This document shows positions 8,578 to 17,496 of a DNA stretch of 64,000 nucleotides, one piece after another. The DNA comes from JAPWJZ01 sp965279315 (GTDB lineage: Bacteria; Pseudomonadota; Alphaproteobacteria; Micavibrionales; UBA2020): positions 1,240,001 to 1,304,000 of the forward strand of contig OZ257145.1 of the NCBI GenBank assembly GCA_965279315.1. Reading direction: 5' to 3'. The notes under the pieces are model-generated. The model saw nothing but the letters and a program-made list of their open reading frames with translations. It did no database searches and had not been told where the DNA came from. How positions within the stretch are numbered: position 1 is the first letter of the stretch; every line of letters starts with the position of its first letter. The translations under genes and the position numbers were made by a program.

Positions 8578-9249
8578 ATGATTAAGTTCAAAGACATCTT
8601 CAATTTCCTGACGGGCCAGACGAACCGCAACGAAACGTTGCTGCTCGCGGTCGAGCGCAGCGATGTCGCGGGTGTGGCATCGGCGCTTGCACGCGGCGCC
8701 AGCGCCGATGCGGGCACGGGGGATTCCCACGGTACTGCGCTGACGCGCGCCGCCGCCATCGGCAGCCTCGAAATCGTCACGCTGCTGGTGGATGCCGGCG
8801 CAAAAATCGACACGCAGAACTACACCGGGCGCACTGCGTTGCATGAATCCATCTGGCACCTCAAACAGCCCGTTGCCCGGTATTTGTTGGAAAAAGGCGC
8901 AGAAACCAACACGCGCGACCGCCCCGGCAAAACGCCGCTGCAAGATGCAATCGACAATGACCTGAAACCGCTCGCGCTCGCCTTGGTCGACAAGGGCGCG
9001 GATACCGATGCCGCCGACAAGTACGGCGACACCATGCGCACCTTCATGGAACGGCGCGGCTGGACGGATGTGGTGCAGGCAATAGATGACCGCGCCGCGC
9101 GTTTGAAGCATGAAGCGGAACAGGCGGCGATTGCGATCGAACAGGAACGTGCGGCGTTCGAACAGGCGATCAACGACGTCGGCACGGTGAAATCCCCCGT
9201 GGTGGCCGGACGCACCGCCAGCTTCAGCAAACACCGCCAATCCTTGTAA
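8578..9249 (+). CDS. Ankyrin-repeat protein
   Basis: A 223-residue protein with about four ankyrin repeats between residues 18 and 160. Repeat cores visible are GTALTRAAAIGSLEIVTLLVDAG, then GRTALHESIWH...ARYLLEKGAE and GKTPLQDAIDNDLKPLALALVDKGAD. The last part (about 165-200) is an Ala/Glu-rich amphipathic helix, followed by a short basic tail. There is no signal peptide or membrane segment, so a cytosolic protein-protein interaction module is likely. The partner is unknown. It lies alone between era and gcrA with its own candidate promoter. It is one of four ankyrin genes in the window. Confidence 0.85.
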   Translation: MIKFKDIFNFLTGQTNRNETLLLAVERSDVAGVASALARGASADAGTGDSHGTALTRAAAIGSLEIVTLLVDAGAKIDTQNYTGRTALHESIWHLKQPVARYLLEKGAETNTRDRPGKTPLQDAIDNDLKPLALALVDKGADTDAADKYGDTMRTFMERRGWTDVVQAIDDRAARLKHEAEQAAIAIEQERAAFEQAINDVGTVKSPVVAGRTASFSKHRQSL

Positions 9250-9352
9250 AAAACCCGTTTTTGGCGTGATTTAAGCGGCTTCTTTTCGTGCGAATCGGTG
9301 CTATATTCATCTCCGGACACTGGCCTACTTTATTATGTAATCAGGATATTTC

Positions 9353-9976
9353 ATGAGCTGGACAGACGAGCGCATCGCGCTTCTCAAGAAGATGTGGAAA
9401 GAAGGCAAGAGCGCCGCGGAAATCGCGAAGATGCTCGCCAAGGGCGTGACGCGCAACGCCGTCATCGGCAAGGCGCACCGCATGGGCCTGTCCGGCCGCC
9501 CGTCGCCGATCAAGAAGCCCGCTGCCGCGCCGAAAAAAGAAAAAGAGGCCGCGCCGAAAAAGGAAGCGGTCAAGGAAACACGCAGCAGCAGCAAATCCGC
9601 GCCCGCGCCTTCCGCCAAACTCAATCCGGTGATGGCGAAAGAGGTGGAGGAGCTGAAGAAGATCGAGAAGGAAGTGCTGCCCCTGAATGGCGGCATCCCC
9701 CTGATCGACCTTACCGAGCGCATGTGCAAATGGCCGATCGGCGACCCCAAGGAAGACGATTTCACCTTCTGCGGCCGCGGCATCCGCCCCGGCACGCCCT
9801 ACTGCCCCGACCATGCCGCCATGGCATACCAGACCTCCAGCCGCAGCCGCAGCCCGATGGCCGCGAACGACCGCTCCCGCAAAGCCCCCGTGAAGGAGGC
9901 CGTGGTTGCGGAAGTTGAAGAGGAAGAAGAAGTCGAGGATGTCGTCGAAGAGGACGATGAAGAAGTGACGGCATAA
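9353..9976 (+). CDS. gcrA: GcrA cell-cycle transcriptional regulator
   Basis: GcrA binds sigma-70 RNA polymerase and activates promoters carrying methylated GANTC sites in alphaproteobacteria. The 207-residue protein opens with the signature DNA-binding helix-turn-helix MSWTDERIALLKKMW, continues with SAAEIAKMLAKGVTRNAVIGKAHRMGL, has a Lys/Ala/Pro linker (about 55-100), and then the sigma-interacting segment CKWPIGDP...FCGRGIRPGTPYCPDHAAMAYQ with its conserved Cys/His. The C-terminal 40 residues are extremely acidic (Glu/Asp/Val). It is monocistronic, convergent with nfuA, with a shared terminator. Confidence 0.95.
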   Translation: MSWTDERIALLKKMWKEGKSAAEIAKMLAKGVTRNAVIGKAHRMGLSGRPSPIKKPAAAPKKEKEAAPKKEAVKETRSSSKSAPAPSAKLNPVMAKEVEELKKIEKEVLPLNGGIPLIDLTERMCKWPIGDPKEDDFTFCGRGIRPGTPYCPDHAAMAYQTSSRSRSPMAANDRSRKAPVKEAVVAEVEEEEEVEDVVEEDDEEVTA

Positions 9977-9992
9977 GCCCTGACGGGTTTAG

Positions 9993-10034
9993 CCAACAAA
10001 AAAGCCCCGGTTTTCACCGGGGCTTTTTTGTTGG
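9993..10034. terminator. Bidirectional terminator between gcrA and the nfu gene
   Basis: An 18-base perfect inverted repeat (CCAACAAAAAAGCCCCGG and complement) with loop TTTTCA. A and T tracts on either side allow termination in both directions. Confidence 0.92.
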
Positions 10035-10043
10035 TGCGGGCGC

Positions 10044-10610
10044 TTAATTAACCGCGCGCACTTCGTTCACTTCCGGAATGAAATGCTTCAGCAGGTTTTC
10101 GATGCCGGATTTCAGCGTCGCGGTCGAAGACGGGCAGCCCGCGCAGGCGCCGCGCATCGACAGGAACACCACGCCGTCGTCAAAGGAATGGAACACGATA
10201 TCGCCGCCATCCTGCGCCACCACGGGGCGGATGCGGGTGTCCAGCAGTTCCTTGATCTGCTTCACGATCTCGGTGTCTTCGCCCGATGCCGATGATGTAT
10301 GGCCGGATGTGTCATGCAAATGCTCGTCATTCATCACGGGGCGGCCGGTCGTGAAATGTTCCATGATGACGCCCAGGATCAACGGCTTCAGCGCGGGCCA
10401 GCTGGCGTCTTCGGTCTTGGTGACAGTCACGAAATCGTTGCCGAGGAACACGGCCGAAACGCCTTTCACCTTGAACAGTTGCGTGGCGAGTGGGGACACG
10501 TCGGCCTTGTCCGCGCCGGTGAATTCCGCCGTGCCGCTGATCATCACTTCGCAGCCGGGCAGGAATTTCAGGCTCGCGGGGTTGGGGGTCTGTTCGGTCT
10601 GGATAAACAT
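10044..10610 (-). CDS. nfuA: NfuA-type Fe-S cluster carrier protein
   Basis: A 188-residue scaffold/carrier delivering Fe-S clusters to client proteins. The N-terminal Nfu_N domain (1-90) begins MFIQTEQTPNPASLKFLPG, a strong family hallmark. The C-terminal NifU-like domain (about 110-185) has the cluster-binding CAGCPSS motif followed by TLKSGIENLLK. The start is placed at the ATG at 10610 because the hallmark begins there; upstream in-frame codons fall inside the preceding gene. The ATG lies one base after the TGA of the reductase gene, so the two are translationally coupled. Confidence 0.93.
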   Translation of the reverse strand: MFIQTEQTPNPASLKFLPGCEVMISGTAEFTGADKADVSPLATQLFKVKGVSAVFLGNDFVTVTKTEDASWPALKPLILGVIMEHFTTGRPVMNDEHLHDTSGHTSSASGEDTEIVKQIKELLDTRIRPVVAQDGGDIVFHSFDDGVVFLSMRGACAGCPSSTATLKSGIENLLKHFIPEVNEVRAVN

Positions 10611-10611
10611 G

Positions 10612-11619
10612 TCAGGGAACGCCTTTCGTTGTCGAGTACACAAAATGGAGCGCCTCACCCGGGAAAACAAGGGGGTGGATGGCGTGCGCGGCCTGCGCCG
10701 CTTCGGCAAAGCCGGTCAGGATCAGCTTGAGTTTACGCGGATATGTCGCAATATCGCCCGCCGCGAAAATGCCGGGGATGCTGGTTTCGCAAGAAGACTG
10801 TTCGACGGGAATATGGTGCAGGTCGATCTTCACGCCCCATTCGGCGATATGACCCAGCTGCGGCGTGATGCCGAAAAACGGGAGCAGCACATCGGCATCC
10901 AGCGTTTTCTCTTTGCCATCAAGGTCGGCAACCGTCACGCCTGTCAGCTTCGCGCCGTCGCCCTGCAGCGCGTGCAGTTGATACGGGATGACCATTTCGA
11001 TCTTTCCGGTCGCTGCAATCTTTTGCAGCCGGTCAACGGATTCAGGTGCGGCGCGGAATTTGTCGCGGCGGTGGACGAAATAAATTTTCTGCGCGAGTTC
11101 GGACAATGAAATCGCCCAATCGACCGCGCTGTCGCCGCCGCCGGCAATCACCAGTTTCTTATCCGTGAAATCCTTGCGGCTCTTGACCATGTAAAACACG
11201 GATTTGCCTTCATAGGCTTCCAAGCCCTGCATCGGCGGGCGGTTCGGGCCGAATGCGCCTGCGCCTGCCGCGATGATAATCGCGCGGCATTCGATGGTGG
11301 TGCCGAGCGTCGTGACGACGGTGAAGCCCGTCGCCGTTTGCGTCACATCCTTCGCCATCTGGTTCAGGTGATAGACGGGCTGGAACGGCTCCGCCTGTTC
11401 CTCCAGCCGCGCGATCAGTTCGCCCGCCTGCACGCTCGGCAGGGCGGGGATGTCAAAGATCGGTTTTTCGGGATAAAGCGCGGTGCATTGCCCGCCGACA
11501 TGTTCAAGGCTGTCGATGACGTGGCATTTCATTTTCAGCATGCCGCATTCAAAGATCGCGAACAGCCCCACGGGCCCCGCGCCAATAATCACCACATCTG
11601 TCTTATGCACCGTCGTCAT
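10612..11619 (-). CDS. Thioredoxin-reductase-like ferredoxin/flavodoxin-NADP+ reductase
   Basis: A 335-residue FAD/NAD(P)-binding protein. FAD motif VVIIGAGPVGLFAIFECG at the N-terminus, GGQCTALYPEKPIFDIP close behind, a second dinucleotide fold LVIAGGGDSAVDWA at about 155, and the C-terminal FAD motif IPGIFAAGDIATYPRKLKLI. A CxxC redox pair between the two nucleotide domains is absent. These features mark the type 2 ferredoxin-NADP reductases (YumC-like) rather than a true thioredoxin reductase. It is the first gene of a two-gene unit with nfuA, fitting a role in supplying electrons or maintaining Fe-S proteins. The exact electron partner is not visible. Confidence 0.88.
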   Translation of the reverse strand: MTTVHKTDVVIIGAGPVGLFAIFECGMLKMKCHVIDSLEHVGGQCTALYPEKPIFDIPALPSVQAGELIARLEEQAEPFQPVYHLNQMAKDVTQTATGFTVVTTLGTTIECRAIIIAAGAGAFGPNRPPMQGLEAYEGKSVFYMVKSRKDFTDKKLVIAGGGDSAVDWAISLSELAQKIYFVHRRDKFRAAPESVDRLQKIAATGKIEMVIPYQLHALQGDGAKLTGVTVADLDGKEKTLDADVLLPFFGITPQLGHIAEWGVKIDLHHIPVEQSSCETSIPGIFAAGDIATYPRKLKLILTGFAEAAQAAHAIHPLVFPGEALHFVYSTTKGVP

Positions 11620-11743
11620 AGGGTGTTTATGTCATGGTCAGGGGGCAGAGTCCAGATTTGACGGGCTTTTTGCGGGGTGCTTCAGCCTAAATAATTGAAT
11701 TGCTTGCCCTTTCATGATACAAAAATGCCAAAGGAGAATTCAC

Positions 11744-12283
11744 ATGGGTATGCCCGTTCTTATTGGTCTTTTGCTGGTTGTGGTCGTGCTGGCATTCATT
11801 ATCTCCCGCCAGCCGGATACCTTCCGCGTGACGCGCACCACCATCACCCATGCGCAGCCCTTTGCCGTGTTCTCGGTCGTCAGTGACATGAAACGCTGGA
11901 ACGAATGGTCGCCCTGGGCGAAAATGGATCCCGACTGCAAATACGAATTCGAAGGCCCCACGGCGGGCGTCGGCGCGATCTACAAATGGACGGGCAACAG
12001 CAAAGTGGGTGCTGGCAAAATGACCATCACCGAAACGCAATCCCCCAACCTTGTCCGCATCAAGCTGGAATTCTACAAGCCGTTCAAGGGCATCAACGAC
12101 GTCGAATTCACCTTCCGCCCCGAAACCAGCGGCACGCTGGTCAGCTGGAGCATGGCGGGCAAAAACACCTTCATTTCGAAAGCGATGAGCCTTGTCATGA
12201 ATTGCGACAAGATGGTGGGCGGCTCGTTCGAACAGGGCCTCGCCGCGCTGAAAACCATTGTGGAACAGCCCGCCGCCGCCTGA
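11744..12283 (+). CDS. Membrane-anchored SRPBCC (polyketide-cyclase-like) protein
   Basis: A 179-residue protein with one hydrophobic N-terminal anchor (residues 3-19) followed by an SRPBCC/START-like domain (about 25-175). Typical features are the PFAVFSVVSDMKRWNEWSPW helix-strand junction, a Gly-rich GPTAGVGAIYKWTGN turn and a long C-terminal helix with a GLAALKTIVE pattern. SRPBCC domains bind hydrophobic ligands; no ligand can be inferred. The start at 11744 has an AGGAGA site ten bases upstream, better than the ATG at 11714. It is a single-gene unit. Confidence 0.8.
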   Translation: MGMPVLIGLLLVVVVLAFIISRQPDTFRVTRTTITHAQPFAVFSVVSDMKRWNEWSPWAKMDPDCKYEFEGPTAGVGAIYKWTGNSKVGAGKMTITETQSPNLVRIKLEFYKPFKGINDVEFTFRPETSGTLVSWSMAGKNTFISKAMSLVMNCDKMVGGSFEQGLAALKTIVEQPAAA

Positions 12284-12356
12284 TTTGCCTGTATTGACTC
12301 GCGGGATACCCGGTTATAGCATGGCGGCATCGTCATAATACCGGAGTAACAACGCC

Positions 12357-13169
12357 TTGCAGCCTGACAGCAAGCATGGACGCAAAGCCCCTGCCATCGC
12401 ACCCGAACGCGCCGATTTCTTTCGCGCGCTGCATGGCGGCGACCGCGATTTCGTCGACCTGTTCCTGGCGCAGCACCCCGAAGCCGTGCAATGGCGCACG
12501 CCTGACGGCACGCCGCCGCTGGTGCTGGCGATCGGCGCATCCGACCGCGACATGTGGGAACCTGAAAACCGCTCCTACAGCCATGAAGAGGTGGTGGAAC
12601 TGCTGCTGCTCTATGGCGCGGATGTGAATGCGAAAGACAGCCAGGGCCGCTCCGCGCTGCTGGAGGAATGCCGCCACGACCGCCGCGACAACATCATCAC
12701 GCTTTTGCTGAAAAACAACGCCGATGTGAATGCCGCCGACCATTTGAAAACCACCGCGCTGCATTTGCTGGCGGTTGCCGATTACGGCGACGACATGATC
12801 GCGCCGCTGGTGGCCGCAGGCGCAAACATCAATGCGCAGGACTGGCAGGGCAATACGCCCCTGCATATCGCGGCGGGCGAGGGCGCATTTGAATTCACTC
12901 CCGGCCATCAGGAAGCAACGCAGCGCCTGCTCGATTGCGGCGCGTCGCCCGATATCCGCAACAACCATTTCCGCACGCCGCTCGACAGCGCGAACATGAA
13001 CGGCGATTTTCAGGAAGACGGCAAGCGCCCGACCGCCGACCTTATCGCCGCCGTCGCCGACAAGCGCGCGAAACGCGCCCCAAAACATACCGACAAGCCG
13101 GATGCCGCGCCCGCCGGCAACAGCAATATCAAGGGTCCAAAGCCGCCCCCCGGCAAATTCCGCCTGTAA
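12357..13169 (+). CDS. Ankyrin-repeat protein
   Basis: A 270-residue protein, about five ankyrin repeats (residues 18-215). Clear repeat signatures are EVVELLLLYGADVNAKDSQGRSALLEE, NIITLLLKNNADVNAADHLKTTALHLLA and LVAAGANINAQDWQGNTPLHIAAGEG, then QRLLDCGASPDIRN. The C-terminus (about 235-270) is Lys/Pro/Ala-rich and disordered. No signal peptide. Start codon TTG at 12357 with CGGAG ten bases upstream; no ATG is placed as well. Probably cytosolic binding module; partner unknown. Next gene is tsaE. Confidence 0.85.
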   Translation: MQPDSKHGRKAPAIAPERADFFRALHGGDRDFVDLFLAQHPEAVQWRTPDGTPPLVLAIGASDRDMWEPENRSYSHEEVVELLLLYGADVNAKDSQGRSALLEECRHDRRDNIITLLLKNNADVNAADHLKTTALHLLAVADYGDDMIAPLVAAGANINAQDWQGNTPLHIAAGEGAFEFTPGHQEATQRLLDCGASPDIRNNHFRTPLDSANMNGDFQEDGKRPTADLIAAVADKRAKRAPKHTDKPDAAPAGNSNIKGPKPPPGKFRL

Positions 13170-13235
13170 TGCTGGCCTGTTTTTCCGCCTGTTTTTTGGC
13201 TATATTGTTTCCAGTATCCAAAGGAACAATCCGTC

Positions 13236-13697
13236 ATGCCATCCCGCAGCATCCGTATCGACCATGAAGAAGAAATGCGCGTGCTCGCTGTGCGGATCGC
13301 GCAGATCCTGAAAATCGGCGATGTGTTGACACTGACGGGCGGCCTTGGCGCGGGCAAAACAGTTTTCGCGCGCGCGCTGGTGAACGCGCTTGCCCCCGCG
13401 CCCGAAGAAGTGCCCAGCCCCACCTTTACCCTTGTGCAGGTTTACGAGAACCAGACCCCCGCCATCTGGCATTTCGACCTCTATAGGCTGGAAGGCCAGG
13501 ACGAGATTCTGGAATTGGGCTGGGATGAAGCCCGCCGGCAAGGCGTTTCCGTCGTCGAATGGCCGGAGCGGCTGGGTGGCCTTTTGCCCAAGGATCGGCT
13601 AGAAGTAAACATCGAATTTATCGGCGATTCCGACAATGCGCGGCAGGTGACTTTCACCCCGCACGGCAAATGGGTCGATCGCCAAAAAGACGAATAA
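13236..13697 (+). CDS. tsaE: tRNA threonylcarbamoyladenosine biosynthesis ATPase TsaE
   Basis: TsaE is the ATPase that, with TsaB and TsaD, installs t6A37 on ANN-decoding tRNAs. The 153-residue protein contains the P-loop GGLGAGKTVFARAL, the family segment PSPTFTLVQVYE, and the WHFDLYRLE motif. An AAAGGA site is just upstream of the ATG. It heads the tsaE-murU-addB-addA run; the kinase gene amgK usually found between tsaE and murU in related genomes is missing. Confidence 0.94.
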   Translation: MPSRSIRIDHEEEMRVLAVRIAQILKIGDVLTLTGGLGAGKTVFARALVNALAPAPEEVPSPTFTLVQVYENQTPAIWHFDLYRLEGQDEILELGWDEARRQGVSVVEWPERLGGLLPKDRLEVNIEFIGDSDNARQVTFTPHGKWVDRQKDE

Positions 13698-13711
13698 CGG
13701 GGACGAATGAA

Positions 13712-14452
13712 ATGGCGCCAGTCTTGAAAAAAGCTTTCGTGCTCGCCGCCGGCCTTGGCCAGCGGATGCGCCCGCTGACTGATAATTGCCCCAAGCCGCT
13801 TTTATATGTCGGCGGCAGCACCATGCTCGACCGCGCGCTCGATGCGCTGGCCGATGCGGGGGTGGAGGAGGCGGTCGTCAACGTGCATTACCTGCCGCAG
13901 ATGATTGAAGAGCACCTGAAAACCCGTACGCACCCGAAAATCACCATCGTGCGCGAGGACGTGCTGCTGGATACCGGCGGCGGCGTGAAACAGATGCTCG
14001 ATTTTTTCGGTGATGAGCCTTTCTACGTGCTCAACGCCGATGTCGTCTGGACGGATGGTGAAAAAGGCGCGACGCTGACGCAAATGGCGCAGCAATGGGA
14101 TGCATCGAAAATGGATTTGCTCCTGCTGCTCCATACCACGAAGGATTTGCCTAGCTATAACGGCAAGGGCGATTATTACCTCGCTGATAATTCAGAGCAG
14201 CCGGTGTTCAAGGGCCGCGCCAAGGAAGACGCGAATTATATCTTCACCGGCCCCCGCATCGTGCATCCGCGCCTGTTCGACGGTGCGCGCGACGGCGCGT
14301 TTTCGTTCCTGGAACTGTTCCACAAGGCGGAACTGAACGGGAGGCTTTACGCGCACCGCCATGACGGCGACTGGCACCATGTCGGCACGCCCGAAGCGCT
14401 GGAAGAAACCAACCGTATCCTCGCCACGAAAAGCAAAAAGCGCGCGCCGTGA
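13712..14452 (+). CDS. murU: MurNAc-1-phosphate uridylyltransferase-type nucleotidyltransferase
   Basis: A 246-residue sugar-1-phosphate nucleotidyltransferase. The signature LAAGLGQRMRPLTDNCPKPL is at the N-terminus, with DTGGGVKQML, the metal-binding LNADVVW, and the C-terminal HHVGTPEALEE. Size, lack of a C-terminal left-handed helix domain and position next to tsaE and addB match MurU of the peptidoglycan recycling pathway, which makes UDP-MurNAc from MurNAc-1-P. The start at 13712 has GGGGA upstream. The 3' end overlaps the GTG start of addB. The MurNAc kinase partner AmgK is not adjacent, so another sugar phosphate substrate cannot be excluded. Confidence 0.82.
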   Translation: MAPVLKKAFVLAAGLGQRMRPLTDNCPKPLLYVGGSTMLDRALDALADAGVEEAVVNVHYLPQMIEEHLKTRTHPKITIVREDVLLDTGGGVKQMLDFFGDEPFYVLNADVVWTDGEKGATLTQMAQQWDASKMDLLLLLHTTKDLPSYNGKGDYYLADNSEQPVFKGRAKEDANYIFTGPRIVHPRLFDGARDGAFSFLELFHKAELNGRLYAHRHDGDWHHVGTPEALEETNRILATKSKKRAP

Positions 14453-17400
14453 CCGGTCTGCGCGATACGCCCCCGTCGCTGCGCGACACGCCCCCGTCGC
14501 TGCGCGACACACCTAATGTCGTGAATATTGCGGCAGGGCAATCCTTTGCCGATGCCTTCGCGCGCGGGATACTGGAACAGGCGGGCGATGACCCGCTGAA
14601 ACTCTCGGAAACACTCATCCTGCTGCCGAGCCGTCGCGCCTGCCGCAACCTGCGCGAGGCTTTTTTGCGCCTGTCGGGCGGCAAGGCGCTGCTGCTGCCC
14701 CAGATGCATCCCGTCGGCGATGTTGATGCCGATGATGTCGCCATGCTGCTGGCAGCGGACGACGATGCGGCAGCCGCGCTCGACATCGCTCCCGCCGTCG
14801 CGCCGCTGGAGCGGCAGCTGCTGCTGGCGCAAGCCATCCTGCGCGCGAAAATGGCGCAGTCATTCGATCAGGCGGTTGCGCTGGCCGAGGGGCTGGGTCG
14901 TTTCCTCGATGAAGTGCAGACGGAAAACCTCAGCTTCAGCGAGCTTGAAAACCTTGTGCCCGAAGAATTCGCCGAACACTGGCAGAAAACGCTGCAGTTC
15001 CTGAAAATCCTGACCGAAGTCTGGCCGGATATCCTGAAATCGCGCGGCGTGCTGGATGTGGCGGAGCGCCGTAACCTCTTGATCAATGCGCAAATCAGCG
15101 CGTGGAAAAAACACCCGCCCGCGCATCCCGTGATCGCCGCCGGTTCGACCGCCACCATGCCCGCCGTGCGCGATTTGCTGGGGGTGGTGGCGCGCCTGCC
15201 GCAGGGTCTTGTCGTGCTGCCCGGCCTCGACCGCCATATGGACGAAGAAAGCTGGGATGTGCTGGGCGAAGACCATCCGCAATATAACCTGAAACTGCTT
15301 CTGTCCCATCTGGGGCTGCTGCGCGAAAGCGTGGGCAACTGGCAGGTCAAAAAAAATCCCGCGATCAACGAAGGCCGCGTGAAGTTGTTGTCCGAAGCCA
15401 TGCGCCCCGCCGAAACGACCGAAAAATGGCGTGCCCTGCGCGCGGGCGATATCCCGTCGCAATCCCTCGACAATTTCACGCGCATCGATTGCGGCGGCCC
15501 GCAGGAGGAAGCGGATGTGATCGCGCTCATCATGCGCCACGCGCTGGAAACGCCCGGAAAGACCGCCGCGCTGATCACGCCCGACCGCCGCCTTGCGCGC
15601 CGCGTGTCGCTGTCCTTGCGCCGCTGGGGCATCATGATCGACGATTCCGGCGGCCAGCCGCTGACCGAGCTGCCCATCGGCACCTGGCTGATGCTGGCGG
15701 CTGAAATGGCCGAGGAACAGCTGGCGCCCGTCACGCTGCTGTCGTTCCTGAAACACCCGATCATGGCACTCAACCTGCCCGCAAATGATTTGCGCGACAT
15801 GGTGCAGCAGCTGGATGAATTGGTGTTGCGCGGCCCGCGCCCGACGGCAGGATTTAACGGCCTGCGCGACAAGGTTCTGGCACTCCCGGAGGAAAAACCG
15901 GCGCGCGCGAAGCTGCTGTCATGGCTGGGTGGCGTCGAATTGCAGATGCGCCCCTATGTCGAATTGATGGCGCAGCGCGGCAATGTGCCGTTCCGCACCC
16001 TGCTGGAAAAGCATATCCGCATCGCCGAAACGCTGGCGGCCACGGAAACCATGAACGGCGCGCAGCGGCTCTGGGCGGAAAAATACGCAGGCGATGCCAG
16101 CACCTTCCTGAACCAGCTATGGGCATCGTCGCGCGATGTGCCGGATATCACGCCCGGCGATTACGTGTCGCTGATGAAATCGCTGATGAAGGCGGTGACG
16201 GTGCGCCCGCCCTTTGGCAGCCACCCGCGCCTGTCGGTGCTGGGGCAGATCGAGGCGCGGTTATATAGCGCGGACCTGGTGATACTGGGCGGGCTGAACG
16301 AAGGCACATGGCCGGCGCTGCCCGCGCATGACCCGTGGATGTCGCGCCCCATGCGCAAAAAATTCGGCCTGCCATCGCCGGAGCGCACCATCAGCATTTC
16401 CGCGCATGATTTCGTGCAGGCCGTGACCGCGCCCGAGGTGATCGCCACGCGCGCGACCAAGGTGGACGGCACACCGACCGTGCCTGCGCGCTGGCTGCTG
16501 CGCCTTGAAACCGTTTTGCAGGCGGCAGGGCTTGAAATGCAGCCGCGCCGCGCCGAATACTACCGCCAGTGGATGAAGGACACCGATACGCCCGCCGAGG
16601 TGACGCCCGTCAAGCGGCCGGAGCCGCGCCCGCCGGTATCCGCGCGCCCGCGCAAATTGTCCGTCACGCGCATCGAAACGCTGATGCGCGACCCGTACCA
16701 GATTTACGCGCAATATGTGCTGAACCTGCGCAGCCTCGAAGACATCGACGCCGATCCGGGCGGGGCGGAGCGGGGGACGTTCATCCATGCCGCCCTTGAA
16801 AAATTCATCAAGTCCTTCCCCGATACGCTGCCCGATGACGCCAGCGCGCAACTGCTTGAATTCGGGCGGGTCGCGCTTCGCGACATGCGCATCCCGCAGG
16901 AGGTCGAGGCCTTCTGGTGGCCGCGATTCGAGCGCGTCGCAGTCGAATTCGTGCGGCAGGAACGCGACTGGCGCAACGAAGCACGCCCGTATGAGAGCGA
17001 AGCCGAAGGCAAATGGCAGTTCGGCACGACGACCGAACCCTTCATGCTGACCGGCAAGGCCGACCGTATCGACAAAAAACCCGATGGCAGCTACGCGATC
17101 ATCGATTACAAATCCGGCTTAGTGCCCCGCACCGGCGATGTGGCGCAGGGCTTGTCGCCGCAATTGCCGCTCGAGGCGCTGATGCTGCAGCAGGGCGCAT
17201 TTGAAAAAATCCCGACCGGGCAGGTCAGCGACCTTGTCTATTGGCGGGTGACGGGCAGCGGGCAGAAACCGGTCGAGCGCAAATCCGTCATCGGCCGCGA
17301 CCATGACATCAATACCGTCATCGAACAGGCGGCGACGGGGTTGATGGCGCTGATCGAAAAATTCGACGACCCCGAAACACCCTATCTCAGCCAGCCGCGC

Positions 17401-17496
17401 GCCGAGGCGAAATCGCGCTTTTCCGATTACGAACACCTCGCCCGCGTCAAGGAATGGGGCATTGCCGGTGACGAAGAAGATGCGGTGACGGAATGA
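14449..17496 (+). CDS. addB: Double-strand-break repair protein AddB
   Basis: AddB pairs with AddA to process DNA ends to Chi-like sites for RecA loading. The 1015-residue protein has helicase-like but degenerate N-terminal domains (no Walker A lysine; LLPSRRACRNLREAFL occupies that site), a central conserved GLNEGTWPALP segment, and a C-terminal PD-(D/E)XK nuclease with GTFIHAALEKF and the catalytic AIIDYKSG. Only two Cys are present, so the four-Cys Fe-S cluster of firmicute AddB is absent, as is usual in alphaproteobacteria. The GTG start overlaps the murU stop. The first 22 residues are an unusual LRDTPPS repeat. It overlaps addA by four bases. Confidence 0.93.
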   Translation: MTGLRDTPPSLRDTPPSLRDTPNVVNIAAGQSFADAFARGILEQAGDDPLKLSETLILLPSRRACRNLREAFLRLSGGKALLLPQMHPVGDVDADDVAMLLAADDDAAAALDIAPAVAPLERQLLLAQAILRAKMAQSFDQAVALAEGLGRFLDEVQTENLSFSELENLVPEEFAEHWQKTLQFLKILTEVWPDILKSRGVLDVAERRNLLINAQISAWKKHPPAHPVIAAGSTATMPAVRDLLGVVARLPQGLVVLPGLDRHMDEESWDVLGEDHPQYNLKLLLSHLGLLRESVGNWQVKKNPAINEGRVKLLSEAMRPAETTEKWRALRAGDIPSQSLDNFTRIDCGGPQEEADVIALIMRHALETPGKTAALITPDRRLARRVSLSLRRWGIMIDDSGGQPLTELPIGTWLMLAAEMAEEQLAPVTLLSFLKHPIMALNLPANDLRDMVQQLDELVLRGPRPTAGFNGLRDKVLALPEEKPARAKLLSWLGGVELQMRPYVELMAQRGNVPFRTLLEKHIRIAETLAATETMNGAQRLWAEKYAGDASTFLNQLWASSRDVPDITPGDYVSLMKSLMKAVTVRPPFGSHPRLSVLGQIEARLYSADLVILGGLNEGTWPALPAHDPWMSRPMRKKFGLPSPERTISISAHDFVQAVTAPEVIATRATKVDGTPTVPARWLLRLETVLQAAGLEMQPRRAEYYRQWMKDTDTPAEVTPVKRPEPRPPVSARPRKLSVTRIETLMRDPYQIYAQYVLNLRSLEDIDADPGGAERGTFIHAALEKFIKSFPDTLPDDASAQLLEFGRVALRDMRIPQEVEAFWWPRFERVAVEFVRQERDWRNEARPYESEAEGKWQFGTTTEPFMLTGKADRIDKKPDGSYAIIDYKSGLVPRTGDVAQGLSPQLPLEALMLQQGAFEKIPTGQVSDLVYWRVTGSGQKPVERKSVIGRDHDINTVIEQAATGLMALIEKFDDPETPYLSQPRAEAKSRFSDYEHLARVKEWGIAGDEEDAVTE
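14458..14514 (+). repeat. 21-bp in-frame tandem repeat at the addB 5' end
   Basis: Two complete copies and one partial copy of a 21-base unit (14458-14478, 14479-14499, 14500-14514) encode LRDTPPS-LRDTPPS-LRDTP. Units differ by one base (gat/gac). The copy number could vary by slippage without changing frame. Confidence 0.9.

Noticed and set aside
10612..11619. Thioredoxin reductase (trxB)
   Set aside because: The redox CxxC between the nucleotide-binding domains is missing and the GGQC-TALYPEKPI segment fits type 2 ferredoxin-NADP reductases.
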